A stretch of DNA of 64,000 bases from Sclerurus mexicanus (lineage: Eukaryota > Chordata > Aves > Passeriformes > Furnariidae): assembly GCA_013396755.1 (NCBI GenBank), contig VWZF01006905.1, positions 423,667 to 487,666 of the forward strand, written 5' to 3'. This document shows, one piece after another, positions 13,141 through 25,467 of this stretch (positions are counted from its first letter, which is position 1; the number at the start of each line of letters is the position of its first letter). The notes beneath the pieces were generated by a model. The model was not told the DNA's origin. It made no database searches and saw only the letters and a program-made list of their open reading frames with translations. The position numbers and the translations under genes were made by a program.

Positions 13141-16100
13141 AAAAGGGCATTAAATGGGCAAGCAGAATTTTCTTCATCTCCACTAAGACACACAATTACT
13201 TAATACGTTCTTTGTAATCTTTCTCTAAAGCTGTTAGTACTCCACAAGATTTGTCCTCCAAAATATTTGTCTAATCTTTGGCCACTGATTAATTAGAGAT
13301 TACTAAATATACAGCAAAATTTTCCACTGACTACTTTGTGAGGGTCTCTCCTATTTATTTATGGTTTTAGTCTTCCTTCTTATTGCTGGACCCCCAGGAG
13401 GTGTGTTTTGAATACTATCTCCTTTTCCTCCTCCTCCTCCTCTCAGCAGCCAAATGGCTGCTGGAAGTCATGTTCACCCTGGCCAAAGTTCTCAGAGACC
13501 TGTTGCTTTGGGATAGTCACCATTGGAAAAAAAAAAAAGACCCAACAAACTTTACAGAAGATTATATGGAGCTGAGCTTCATCTCTGTCCATGGAGTCAA
13601 TGTTCCAGATCTCATAGAGACAAGGATGACCCATTGGCTGTAAACTTAGTTTAAGCAGATCCACACAAAGTTTTCCTTTATATTTTTTTCTTGTCATAAC
13701 TTCTGCCCTTCTTAAACACCTGTAAACTATTTTTTTAAATAAATATATACTATTTGATTACTTTAACTTACGTAGGTTTGAGTTACCTGTGAATTAAGAA
13801 AACTGAACAGCAAGGCAGCCTTCAACCAAAGGCCTGGCAAAACCTGATCTGCTCTCCTCCTTTTGTCCTCCACATCACCATAGCATCCTTGTCAATGTCC
13901 AGCAAGCTGCAGAGCAAATCTCCATCTGAACTATACCAGGTGGAAAATATGCCAGGTGGAAAGCTGACACCACAAAGCAGGAAAAGGAAAAATTTCGTCC
14001 AGAGACTCTGATGACTCTAAACAACCTCTAGCCAGCAATAAGGTACCAGCATATGCCTTCAAATCTGAAAGTCAGAGGGAAAAATATGTGTCACATTTGT
14101 ATGCACACCCATACTAATCCTAATATGTTTATCAGGTACCTAGGTTTTGCAGTGAGGTTGCAGACACCTGGATTGTCGCTATTTTACAGGGACACATTCT
14201 ATACAGCAATAAACATTCTATATGACAGCCACCATAAATGACAACTATTCTACATCTCTTCTCACAATTATTTATAACTATCACATAAATATTATATATA
14301 TATATCAATGGAGAGTTTCTCTGTGGAATTAACCTTAAAAAAATCTTTTAATCCAAAATCAATTTTCCTGAAAATAATGTATTTCTATAAAGTATTACTT
14401 CTGTATAAAAGGTGCATTTCTTTTGAAGTAACACTGTTGTCATCAACAGAAAACATGACGACAACACTCTCATTCTCAGAAAAAGAATATCCTCTGAATG
14501 TCCTGACATCTACTAAGAGTTATATTTGACCAACAGTTCATAACCAACCAATCATACAAACCCAGTGAAAACCTTTGATGGAAGCAGTCTGTCACAACTG
14601 GAATGGGAAAGCCCCTAACAGCAAGAACCTGCTGAGCAGTAACTCCTGTGCATCAGATTTACTCTTGGAATAACACCTTCAGGAAATACATGAATATTGT
14701 TAAAGCAGTATTTACATGACTTCACATGATACTTCTTAACTACAGGATTCAGTGTTTTTGTTTGGGTTGTTTGTTTTTTTTAAATAATTAAAAGATGATC
14801 ATAAATTCTAATTCAGTCTGTGCTGAAACTACCAAGATTGCACTGGTTTCTATTCAATTCTGTGAAGTATTCCAGATCCACTCAAAATTTACTTTAGACT
14901 GAAATGTAGACTGAGGTTTTAGGAGTAGCCAGCTGAACATCCTGGGTAAACCACTGCCTTTTGCAAACTTTTGGTAAAACTTACAAGCATGTCTCATTTC
15001 CAGGTCAAGTATCAAAAGGAATGAAAACCAGATAAGATGTAAAGCCCTTTTCCGCCCCCCCAAAAAGACGGATTTTAAAATTACATCACTGGAGAATTTA
15101 ATATATATATTAAAATAAAAAAAAAAAAAAACAAACAAAAAACAACGAACCCAGCAAGACCAACCTAAGAGCACTTTGGCCACAGCAGTCCTGTCCAGCT
15201 CCAGCAATTGATTGCGTAGGGATTTCTCGAGCTGGAGGATGAGCCCCGTCCGTTTTTGATAATAACTGCTGGTGAGTTCTCTCCCACAAACTTCTCTAAT
15301 CCATTTTGATTTTCAGCCTCTATAGCTTCACAAAACTATGAATTCCAGACAAAGGATACCTTTATGTGTGTCCTGTTTCCTTTCACTTTTTCCCCAAGGT
15401 ATCTTCGGATCATCACTGGATCAGACACAGTTAAAAAGATCAGGGTTTTGGCTAATACAATGTTGCAACAATTACTATAGCAATATAAGCAGTTTGGCAC
15501 TGTGTTTCTAAAGGACAACCTTGTGTAATAAATAATACTGTTTTACTATCTCTGTGTCTTCTATATAAAAACACATTCATGCCACAACAAGGGTTTTTAA
15601 AAAAGGTAACATTTCACAATTTTAGTCCATCCTGGTCTATTTCTTGCAAATCCAAGATTTTAGTATGTTCAAAAATGCAAGCATATTTTTGAAAAGCTCA
15701 CATAGGAGTGCTTCTTTTATTGAAGTTGCCTAATTCTGACTCAGTTCCTTATTTAATAATGGGAACAGCAAGTTTCATTTTCCATGACCACTCCTACCAT
15801 AAAACTCTTCCCATATTCTTTCTCCAAAGGAGGCGCAAGAGAGAAAATCAGGATCAAGGGTAACTCATGGTTAAACGCAGCTGTTGCCACCACATTTCAT
15901 TACATTATTTACCCATTACATAGAATTCATATGCTAACATCAACACCCCAGTAGAAAAAGGATAACAATTACATCTGATTCTTCAGACTGAAAAATTCAA
16001 GCAAGTTTTATTCACCATTTCACCTTGTCAATCACATTAGTACATCATCAAAAATTATCACTCCTACCACTAAATTTGTTCTCATTTTCTATAAGGAATC

Positions 16101-17179
16101 TTAAGAACCAAGTAAAGCATACCTCAGATATGCCTGCCTCAAGAAAACGCACTGCTGGCATGTTTGTCATGGGCTCAGAGATGAGGATACATCCTAAACA
16201 TCTACAGTCTGCAAACACACTTGTCCAAACTCAAAGGAAAACTTCCTTTTAGTTGAAGCTTACAGATATTTAGTGCAGCAGTGAAGCCTCCTCTGTTTCC
16301 AGCCTTGGCTCGCCCCTTCCATTCAGACTGGCACTGCTTATTCCACAATAGTGTTTCAGGATCAGTTCCTGGTCAGGATCTGGTCCTTACCAGGTGCCCA
16401 AAGCTTCTAGCCCTGGTGAAATGCTTTGGAAATGACTTGCTAACAAGGGTTTGTCAAAACAAATTTTCAAAAACCCATGGGAAAAACTTAAGGTAGTGGC
16501 AAGCGAACGCACATCAACATCAGTAAAAAAAAAAAAATCAAAACATAAATATACCAAAGTGCAAACAGCCTCTCCCCTGAAAAATGGGTCCTGTTCTCAA
16601 AGTTTGCATTCCTGTGACAAATACATAAACAAAGCATCACTTGCTGTTGCTAAACATGGTGTTCAAAGAAAGCCTCTCCTGCTTCTGTTTTATAGCACTT
16701 CTAGCCCAGCCTTTTTGTCTGTGGAAATAGTCTAATATGTAAATGTCCTTTTGCAGTCTTTTCAAAATAAAAAGGAGGTCCTGGGAATTGAAATTCTATT
16801 TATATTTATCATAACTTGATACGAGTAGAGTGTGTTTATTTAAATACCCTACCATTATTTCTTCTTAACAACAGGCAGCTCTGAAGTGCAGTTATAAGTC
16901 TGTTTACACCACACAGATATCAAATTGACTTGCTAATGGTAACTTTTATTCGGTATCCATGGGTTACTGTGTCATGTGATTTGACATCAAGTACAGACAG
17001 TGCTGATTAGTAGCATCCAGTTCTGTCCATCTCTGTGCATCACTGAACCATCTGGTCATTTATTCACTAATAAGCCCCTAATGGCCCAAATATTCACCGG
17101 CCTGTCATTGTGACATGGCATAAAATGCCTACATCTTTCAACTTGCTTTGACATGTTGCTTGTTTCACATCAAAACCCG
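13141..17179. other. AT-rich non-coding stretch, no gene recognised
   Basis: A CCT-rich pyrimidine tract ending in CAG at about 13424-13449 looks like a splice acceptor, but the frame after it resembles no known protein and has no convincing donor. A TA run lies near 14290 and an A/T-rich tract at 15097-15152. An open frame of 117 codons on the minus strand (14854-15207) spans that A-rich tract, so it is not credible as coding sequence. A 13-A run lies at 16525-16537. Confidence 0.65.
15097..15152. repeat. AT palindrome followed by A-rich tract
   Basis: TTTAATATATATATTAAA (15097-15114) is a perfect 18-bp palindrome and runs straight into a long A-rich segment interrupted by a few C residues. 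It could be the worn tail of a retroposed sequence or plain low-complexity DNA. No retroposon body is recognised beside it. Confidence 0.6.
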
Positions 17180-17180
17180 T

Positions 17181-17275
17181 CATTTACAGGAAAAGAGCTC
17201 AGAGGGGTAAAAACTTGACCTAATCTGCAGTGTTAACACAAAGACAGAGGCTTTGTTATCTGGTAGCCTGACTGA
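17181..17275 (+). repeat. Probable MIR-type SINE relic
   Basis: CATTTACAGGAAAAGAGCTC, then AGAGGGGTAAAAACTTGACC, then an AGACAGAGGC-like word follow the order of the conserved MIR core and 3' part ('attttacagatgaggaaactgag...gaggttaagtgacttgcc...gcagagc'). It is well diverged, as expected for an element older than the bird radiation. Confidence 0.4.
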
Positions 17276-20200
17276 AAGCATGTAAATGGGCATGAATTCA
17301 TTTTGTACATTTTTCCATGCTCATTTTACAACATTCTTTAAGTTTGGTATCATTCCTAATGTTGGTTTTTATGTGGGTTTTGCTGTGAAATCTCTTTTCT
17401 TTATCTGTTAATATCCTTAGGAGTGCTTTAAAGGGAGCTGGATTCCCAGAGACATTTGTCAGTTTTCTATATGGAAAACGTGTATCAATGGGAACATTAT
17501 GGGCAGCCACAGAAATTTTCTAAACCCTCTTATTAAAAATTGGTATGATTAATAATTTTACCTCGTGTTTCTTTTATCTTTGCTTAGATAGCAATAGGTA
17601 GTGTCATACTTTCTGCCCTAAAGGATATGAGATACAGTAATTATTTCCAGTTTAGTGTCTTAGATTTTGCAGAATCTTTGTAGATGAGAAAAATCTCACA
17701 GTGTATAATCACACAGCATGTTATTACTTAAGAGTCACAAATACTTAGTAACTGGAAAATCTCCCTCTTCAGTCACATCACACAAAATTACTGGAGAAGA
17801 AGGAGGTCACAATCAATGCTCTATTTTTTTTTTAATCTTACTGGATATGGCCACAGTTAAAATAGTTTTAAAAAAAGCAAATACCCATTAAACTAATTGC
17901 TGTTGAAATCTTGGTTAATACATCATTAAAATGTGATTAAAGCATGATGTAATTGATTGTAACTAGAACACTTAGGGTGGTTTTATTGCTCTGCAGTCAT
18001 TGGTGTGATGGGACACATAATTCACCCAGTATGTTAGCTTCACTTGGTCTGTGTGCCTCTGTTGGCACACTAGGTCCTTGAAGCAAGCATACTCTGCTCA
18101 ACAAAAACTTCCATTGTGTTGCCTTCTGGCTGTTATACTGGTTGTAAAGTGATAAGTAAAACAAAAATAACAAAATTATTTTAACATGATAGAGATTTGC
18201 CTTTTTTTTTTTTTTGCCCCAATAAATTCAGCATTTTAAACCGTCCTTTTTTTTGTGGGCTGACATTATGTGTACGTTGCCGGTGGTAGTTCCTGTTAAC
18301 AACATGAACATCATCCAGGATAAATCCTCTGACTGTGCCTGCTAGTAAATTTTATCAGAGAATTCAGGTCAGCTAATGAATCAATTTGAATGTTGGCATC
18401 TTCATGCTGAGATTCAATCAAGTCTAAATTTCTTTTAATATTAGTTTACAATATTTACAGTCAAATCCATGAGCTCGTCTTAGGATATATACACAGAATT
18501 TAGTATATGCATTCAAATGTTTCTATTTTTTGATTATTCACTTTACCAATCCTTGCTGCACAATGTTATCCTCAAGGGCATCAATAAACACATTCACTCC
18601 TGTCTTATAAGCTTGAGAATACCTTTTTCACTTACTCAGAGCTCTCAGACCTGGTGAGGGTTAGAAAACAGTTGTGTTTTGTGAAAAATATTGAGGTTTT
18701 TCTTCTAATCTCTATTCGGCATTAAAACAAAACCCAAAGCAGAACCAAGTCAAGCAAGATATGAATTGATATCTTTCTGACCCCCTAAATGGGCATCTTA
18801 TTCATAATGTTAATTCTGATTTCTCTTTAAAAAAATCCCATCTAACACATGCAAAATCTTTTTGACAGCATTTAATCAAAGTGAAAGATTTCTATTTTAA
18901 AAAAAAAATCTGTTTTGATGACCTGTCAGCTTCTGATAGAAAAATCAGTTTTGTCAACAACACAAATGCTGATCAATTCAGGATGTATTTCTGGTTTTGC
19001 AAATAGGACTTAATAATACCAAAACACTGCATGTAGGTTTCTCAGACCCTTGAAGGATTCTGGGTTTGGTTCTAACTTTTTTAACATGCTGAGCATTCTC
19101 AAATCAGTACTTACAATGTTAAGCAATGCTTAATATAGCTAGAGAATAAAAGTGGCATCTATAGAGTGGTTCTTTTGCATCTTCTGTTTTTCAGATTTTG
19201 AAAATAAAATCATGTTAGCTGAAAATTTTCATTTTAGCTATTTCAGTCATATTGACACTTCTGAAAAACTTATAGAATTTTGAAATTTTTTTCAGATACT
19301 GAACTTTTGAAATTGAGCTTCTAATTTTTATTTTTTTATTTAGTTGACATAAAAGTGATTACTTGAAATAAACCATAAATAATAGATATTTTTTTTAGTT
19401 AGATACATTAATGAAATGAACCACTTTGATACTGAAAAAAAAATTACAATGGTAAGTAAGAGAATGAATTGTAACCACTTCGGTGACTCTGATATCTCTT
19501 AGGGAAGATGTTCTGTTTGTCTAATGGGCAGTGTCTCAGAAAAATCTCAGTTCTGCTCAGCTCCCAATAAGCTTGGGCTCCCCACCAGGTCTCATGGAAT
19601 AGTGCTGGTGGAATGGGAAGTGGAAACAAGTGTTTACTTCTGTGATTTAGGGGGAAAACTTGCTCAGAAGTTACAATGCTCCGTCTGGAATAATGCTTTT
19701 TTCAGCATGATACTGCATAGAGTATCTTAAATGCATCTTGAACATTGTGTTTTATCAACTATTGCTCATTACAAGATTTGCAAACACTTTGATGTTGTCA
19801 GGAGTAGGAAAGCAGATACAAATGAAACCTTTTTTTAAGCTAAAAAGGCATAATTCATTTCAACAAGTGTAAACGTATCACGCAGTGACAATCATAGGTA
19901 CTGGCTGGTAATATCTGCAATCAGCTGGCTGTATTTTGGATACAGAACATGTACAGAAAATTTTATCCTGTTTCCGCTGTATAAATGCAATATCATATTT
20001 CTAACATTCATACTTACTAGTAGAAAGACAACTGTGCTCATACTGTTAATGTATAGGTAGGTCAATTATGAGGCCATAACTTCAGCTAGATCCCTTTGAA
20101 TCAGAATTAGCAAAAGACAGCACCATCTATTTAAAAAAAACAAAAAACAACCCAAAATAAAACAGAAGACATGAACCCATTGCTTGGACATATCACACTT

Positions 20201-21015
20201 GATGAGCATCTACTAAAACTCAAAAACTGTCCTTTTTCAGGAAAAGGCATTTTTAATGGCTTGTCTTCTGCCCTCTAGCAGACACAAATGGTTGCATCCT
20301 CAGAGTGACCATTTAAGAAGCCAGTTTATAATTTAAAAAAAAAAATCTTATTAGTACCTTCTGAAATACAACACAAGATTACATTCATATAGCACTGTTT
20401 AACCAAAGATCATACAATATTAAAAATGGGAATAAATGCTATTAATACATTTAGACCAGGTGAAAAAAAAAAATCACACTTGATGAGAAAGAAGACAAAA
20501 AATGCTGCAAACCCAATCAGTAGAGTAGCATGGCTGTCCTGGATACATTTGTGCTATTGACGGGGTAACTTCAGCCATCTTCCCCAGACCTCTTTTGCAG
20601 AGTGTTTAATTCCTTGTTCTCCACAATAAATAATAGTATCTTAACACTGGTAACACGATGAATTGTCTCTGTAGAGCAAGCAGAGATGTTTCATTTTTAA
20701 TTCAATGTAATAACAAGGAAATAGCTCCTGGCCACTGATGAAAAAAACTGCCACCAATCTTATACACACTGAAATAACAGCATATTGCTACTGTTTGCTT
20801 AGATGGAAATTCATGTGGTAACAGCACATTTTGATACTGAAAGCCAAAAATGTAAAATCTATTAACCCAGCCTCTGAGTATTTTTCTTGAAAATACCCAT
20901 TTCATATATACAAATAGTTGGGAAAGTGGTATTTTTACAACTAAAATAGCAAACATTAATGCTTTTAGATTAGATAAGATCATAATAGTATTTTTTAACA
21001 TTCCACTTAATTAGT
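17276..21015. other. AT-rich non-coding stretch with a TAAT-rich block
   Basis: No gene or recognisable transposon is seen. A 14-T run lies at 18202-18215. The interval 17860-17965 is dense in ATTA/TAAT words (listed separately). An ACAATG followed by GTAAGTAAG near 19448 is donor-like but has no supporting exon. Confidence 0.65.
17860..17965. promoter_or_regulatory. Candidate homeodomain-site cluster
   Basis: About 100 bp contains repeated TAAT/ATTA words (TTAAACTAATTGC, TTAATACATCATTAAAATG, GATTAAAGCATGATG, GTAATTGATTG) and a short inverted pair ACATCAT ... ATGATGT. Clusters of this kind are common in vertebrate distal enhancers, but AT-rich DNA makes them by chance too, so this is only a candidate. 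Confidence 0.2.
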
Positions 21016-21095
21016 TCCCAATCCTGCAAAGATATTTATGCATTTGCTTAACTTTCCATAGATTGATATTTCCATTGATTTAATATGTATCCAAA
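21016..21095 (+). repeat. Relic of ancient amniote interspersed repeat
   Basis: CCCAATCCTGCAAAG, then TTATGCATTTGCTTAACTTT, then TTCCATTGATTTAAT match in order a pattern I know from bird and turtle DNA ('ccaatcctgcaaagacttatgcacatgcttaactttaagcat...cccattgacttcaatggg'). The relic is diverged and short. I do not assign a family name. Confidence 0.5.
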
Positions 21096-21575
21096 TCTTT
21101 GAAATATTAGAGCCTTTGCACAGGCTAATTATATGCAAAGAGCATTTGTAACTCTCTTTATGACATCAAATGTCTCATATTTGAACCTAAATATGCCTAC
21201 TGCTGTGCCTAATTGGTGACTTTCTATTAAATATTTTACTTGGAAAGTGAGTGGTAAACTGAATTTTAAACTTGCATATTTGTGTATTCAGACTCAGACT
21301 GGTGTAGATTATACAGAAATAAACACAGCTTACTAATGGAGGAGAAGTACTGCTGATATATTAACCACTCTACAATCGAGAATAGCATATGGGTCTGCAC
21401 TGGCAGACCCACTGAAAGTGCACACTGTATGCACCCATGTGAGAAAGTTTGTAAAATTCAGATCAATTAGGAATTACAAACCATTAAAAGAAGCACTCTA
21501 ATTCAATAGATATCAAGTTGGGTTAAATAGGTGTTGTAACCTGCTCAACAGGTTATAGGGATATTCATACAATGA

Positions 21576-21656
21576 TTTGAGATGTCAGTGATTTTACTCT
21601 GATTACTTCTTTTGAAACAGTCATCACAATGACTCAAATCCATCACTGATCTCAAA
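21576..21656. repeat. Imperfect inverted repeat, 14-bp arms
   Basis: TTTGAGATGTCAGTGA (21576-21591) pairs with TCACTGATCTCAAA (21643-21656), giving 14 paired positions with a 2-nt bulge and a loop of about 50 nt. A structured RNA is possible but there is no further support. Confidence 0.5.
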
Positions 21657-24600
21657 CTCATGCTTTTTACTACAGCAGTGACAAACATTGTAATAGATGA
21701 TATAGAGGAGCAGAAGAACAGTCTACTTCCACATGTGTGTGTTTACACATATGTACAAAGTTAGCAGCCTACTCACATTTTCAGACCCAGTAATCACTCA
21801 CAAATGATCTGGTACTGTGTTTGCTCCCTGAAGTAATTAACTAACAAAGGTGATTATTCCAGGTCACCAGCAGGCTACCAAGAAGGGACTGCTACTACAA
21901 AACAGAATGACTGGAAGTGAGAAAACCACAATTGTGAGAGCAAACATACAGTTATGAGCCACTTTTCTGCAATAAGAAAAATAGTGACAAAGTCCAGCAT
22001 GTCAGCTGTGCTTCAATACAACAGCGCCTCTGAAGTCTACAGCAAAGACGCATTAAACGCTGCTTCATCTTTCTACTCCATCAAGCATTCTTTCATTATA
22101 TTCTACCAGAATCCTTTGTCACTGTAGGCTGCTTTTTAGGTTTTCATGGAAACCAACAGAACTCTGCAAGCGTCCTTGGGTGGCTGAGGCTCTGCCATAC
22201 TGCATTTTCTGCCAAGATATTAGTTAACATAATTAAACATTCCATGATAGAAAAAATATTATTGTTACAGCACGTGCTATGTCATCACTGATGTTAACAA
22301 ACACTTTGAGCCTCCATCAGTTAAAATGCACCCATCATACAAAAAGTAAACAAATTTGAGATACACCTGTCACCTGGGTCTATCACTAAAGCTTGTTATT
22401 AACAACAGGCTTTCCTGGTTCAGCAATAGGCGGCTTTATGTACATGTCCTTGATCCACTGTATCTGATGACAATTCTATTTGCGAACCAGCTTTCTGTGG
22501 AGCTTTTACTACAAAACTCACATATATTCTCCTCTCAGTAGTCAGTCTTATCAGAAAAATTCCTTCTTGTTCTGGAAATATACTTTCTAGCAATCTACCT
22601 GGAGTCTCCTGAGAGATTCTTAGAACCCCAATAGGCACAAATTAATCCCAAATCAATGACATTTAAGGGTGTACAGTAATTCTGAAAAAGAGAGTCAAAA
22701 CACACTCACATTCGTAAAATCACAGATGCTTTTGAGGGAAAAAGCTCATGGTATACACCTACCATAGGTCCAATTAAAGCTGTAGCACAAGCCTTGGTCT
22801 TGCCCTAAAACTAAGTGTACGAGAGAGCATTCATCAGTGTGCATTTCCCAGAGGGCCCAGTCTAGAAGATCTCACTCCGGCAAACGGATTTTTTTGTTTG
22901 GATCTAACAGTTCATATTTTTACCCTTTGACCATCGCCCTGTCATTGCCTCCTTTCCCTCTCTGCACTGATGATGTCCTTTGGTCTGTGACACCACCAGT
23001 TTTGCCACTGTAAATTTACTAAAGTATATCCTGTTCTGCAGTGAAAGCCAATACTAAACACAGGCAGAACAGCTCTTTTTTTCAGCCCTTTGCATATCTT
23101 ATAATCTATTTCTGCTGAGCAAAATCTAGAGAAATATTTGACTTGTCTTTATTTGCCTCTGAAAGAACCACTTGCAGGCAAGAGCAGAAGTGGAAGAAGC
23201 ATGGGAGCCATTCCATACAAGCTACTGCTGCTACACCAGATCTCAGGAAATAAAGCTTTGCCACTTTTTAAAAAATGTGTTTCTTATTTCTATTTATTAT
23301 ACAGTGAAGTATCTAAATTTTGGATATGGTTAAACTGAAAGGCTTTCTATATTTTTCTCAAGCTTGTACCCTAGTTTTCTCTTATTCATTTATTCCTCCC
23401 AATCCAAATTTACGAACAGTGTCAGTAGCCCATTGTAGTGATGGGACCTAATATGTTCTTTGCAGTCGGAGTTCTGACTCATATTCTTTTCTCACATAAC
23501 ACATCCAAAGTTCAATTCTCAGAAACAAGCATTAGAGCACAAATCATGGGACCTCTCCCTCCTTTGTCACGCTGCTCTGTTAATTTACTTTAAGAGAAAG
23601 AGGAGCTTCCCTTTAGCTGGCTTCCTTCCAGAACTAATTATCTGAAATTAGTGACCTACACAAACCTCGATGATTTCAAGGAAATTCACCAACCAGTCTC
23701 CAAAACAAAAGCAAAAATCACACTAACAACAGCAGTTAATGTATTCTTTCCTTCTCTAAAATCACAGAAGAAAATCCAGATCAAAATCCAGACCAAAGTA
23801 GAAACTATGGCTTAAGATAACAAAAAGATTAACAAATCTTTCCAGTTTTATCCATTTATTTCCCTGTTTTTCCATCAAAGGGTAACTCCTATTAAAGACT
23901 ATGTCCTGTCATTACTCTGTTTCAGGTCTCAGTCTTGTGCCTGTTTCTTAATCATGTTACGCTTTGCTCAACTAGCAAGGCATGGCCATCAACACTAACA
24001 AGTTTCTAACATAAGCAGAAAAAGGAGAAAATAACAAAACAAAGGGCATAGGGATAAGCCTTTCCTTTATCAACCCTTGTTGGTTTGGACTGTAAACTGT
24101 CCTAGATAAACACTATCTCTTCTCACTGGTATGAGTGTCTAATAGTAAAATAGGATGTTAACTACAGGGATAAATACCACAACAAAGGAATAACAATGCT
24201 ATTATTATTGTATTGCTTCTGCATTGATTAATTTTCTTGTGACAACTTAAAAACGCTTCACAGTTGAGTTCCTAGCTGCAGTACACAATGCTCGGTGCAA
24301 TCTCAAACAGTATCCAGGGGAGCCTAACAAAAGCCTCAAGCATAGAGCCACCTGCATCTGCACAGGCTGGGCTGGATCCTGCTGTCAGACACAGCTCACT
24401 TCCCTTTCTTGTCACCCGCAGTTTATGGAAGCATTTTCACAAAGGCCTATATGTATGACCCTTGCATGGGAAGTTTTGAACAGGTCACTAGCATTGTTAA
24501 TTTTTAACAACATTTAGGCCACAGCACCCAAACCTATTTACGTGTTCAGGATATTAATTGATTTTTCCTAAGGGACCACAAGTATCTAAAAGCTAGAGTT

Positions 24601-25127
24601 AGGATCATTCCCAAGTTCAAGTGCTGTGTAAGGAACATACCAGAACGTATCTGAGCCTCTCAACGTCAATGAAAAAACTTCTTCCTCTAAGTCAGGATCT
24701 CTTCCATGGTAAAGCAAAACTTCCATAAGTTAGAGGTTTCTCATAGCTTAATAATTAAAGAAAATGGTTTGTTAGTATTTTCCAGTTCATTTTTTACACA
24801 CAAAGGAGAAGCTTAGTTTAGACTACATAGCCCATCAGGTTAAGGATGCTAGGAATTGGAAGTTTGGGTTTGGAAAAATTAGATCACTGGAAAGAGAATA
24901 ATCAATACTATTTAGTTTTGGCACCTTTATATTATTGTAATTTCTATCTACTGTAAGAAAAACAGTGCTAGGCAGCATTCCAGAAAATATTGCTGAAACA
25001 AAGCAAGTATTATATAGAGGGCTGTAACTCTTAATGAAAGAAGGAAACCAAGATGCTGAGCTAAATCATTCGTATTTATTAATATGCTTGTCTACAAAAG
25101 TAGCATAACTTGAATATTCATTCCAAC

Positions 25128-25147
25128 ACTCAGTCTTTTGACTGAGT
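25128..25147. repeat. 8-bp stem, 4-nt loop hairpin
   Basis: ACTCAGTC and GACTGAGT are exact reverse complements around TTTT. A second small stem, ATTTTACT/AGTAAAAT with loop TAAC, lies nearby at 25242-25261. Both are short enough to be chance. Confidence 0.6.
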
Positions 25148-25263
25148 TTAGAGTGGCAATATGTTAAGATATGATTACTGAGAGATACCTGTACCTGAAT
25201 TAAGGTGCAAACAAGACCATATGCCGAAGTCAATAGCATAGATTTTACTTAACAGTAAAATAT

Positions 25264-25320
25264 GAGGTAGAGAGATAGAAAGAAATAGGAAAGAAAGGGG
25301 AGAGAAAGAGTGAGAGACAG
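25264..25320 (-). repeat. Purine-rich (GA-type) tract
   Basis: About 55 bp are nearly all A and G on the + strand, so the minus strand is a long C/T tract. It begins about 20 bp downstream of the candidate minus-strand splice donor at 25339-25340, so in that reading it would sit at the start of an intron. Confidence 0.7.
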
Positions 25321-25340
25321 CTTAAGCAGAAGATACTTAC

Positions 25341-25395
25341 CATCCATGGATCCAACGGTGTCCTGTTGGTTCGTCTTCACCCTGGTGGGGCTTCT
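25341..25395 (-). other. Candidate short first exon with ATG and splice donor
   Basis: Read on the minus strand, about 50 bp from the expected start site (near 25395) end at 25341 in ATGGATG directly followed by GTAAGTATC, a near-ideal 5' splice site. The first ATG is at 25347-25345. If it is used, the exon encodes only Met-Asp and the first base of a third codon. The same frame stays open upstream through the leader to about 25408 (it includes the run SPTRVKTNQQ), so an internal coding exon is also conceivable, although its acceptor would be weak. I cannot name a gene. Alternatives are the leader of an endogenous retroviral LTR transcript, or chance. Confidence 0.3.
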
Positions 25396-25416
25396 AGGGT
25401 AATTCAAAACTTTTCA

Positions 25417-25454
25417 CTATTTATACATTTAGCAAATGAATTATTGCTCATTGG
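25417..25454 (-). promoter_or_regulatory. Candidate core promoter: CCAAT and TATA boxes
   Basis: On the minus strand a CCAAT box (25454-25450) is followed 25 bp later by TATAAATAG (25425-25417), a near-ideal TATA box. About 30 bp downstream comes ACCCTAGAAGCC, where transcription would be expected to begin. This geometry (CCAAT near -60, TATA near -30) is that of a textbook RNA polymerase II core promoter. A GC-box-like CCGCCCCACCCC lies further upstream around 25797-25808. Retroviral LTRs have the same arrangement, so the promoter could belong to a decayed LTR rather than a host gene. Confidence 0.35.
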
Positions 25455-25467
25455 CTACACAGTTCTC

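Larger units (their letters stand above)
21096..25241. other. AT-rich non-coding stretch, no gene recognised
   Basis: No exon, RNA gene or named repeat is seen. An imperfect inverted repeat at 21576-21656 is listed separately. Short open frames (about 60-70 codons) are scattered without family resemblance. Confidence 0.65.

Noticed and set aside
13424..13643. CCT-rich tract ending in CAG followed by an open frame, looking like an acceptor plus exon
   Set aside because: The frame contains a poly-lysine from an A run, no donor follows, and no protein resemblance is seen.
14288..14303. TA-repeat run
   Set aside because: Only a few units long; ordinary for AT-rich DNA and not worth a feature.
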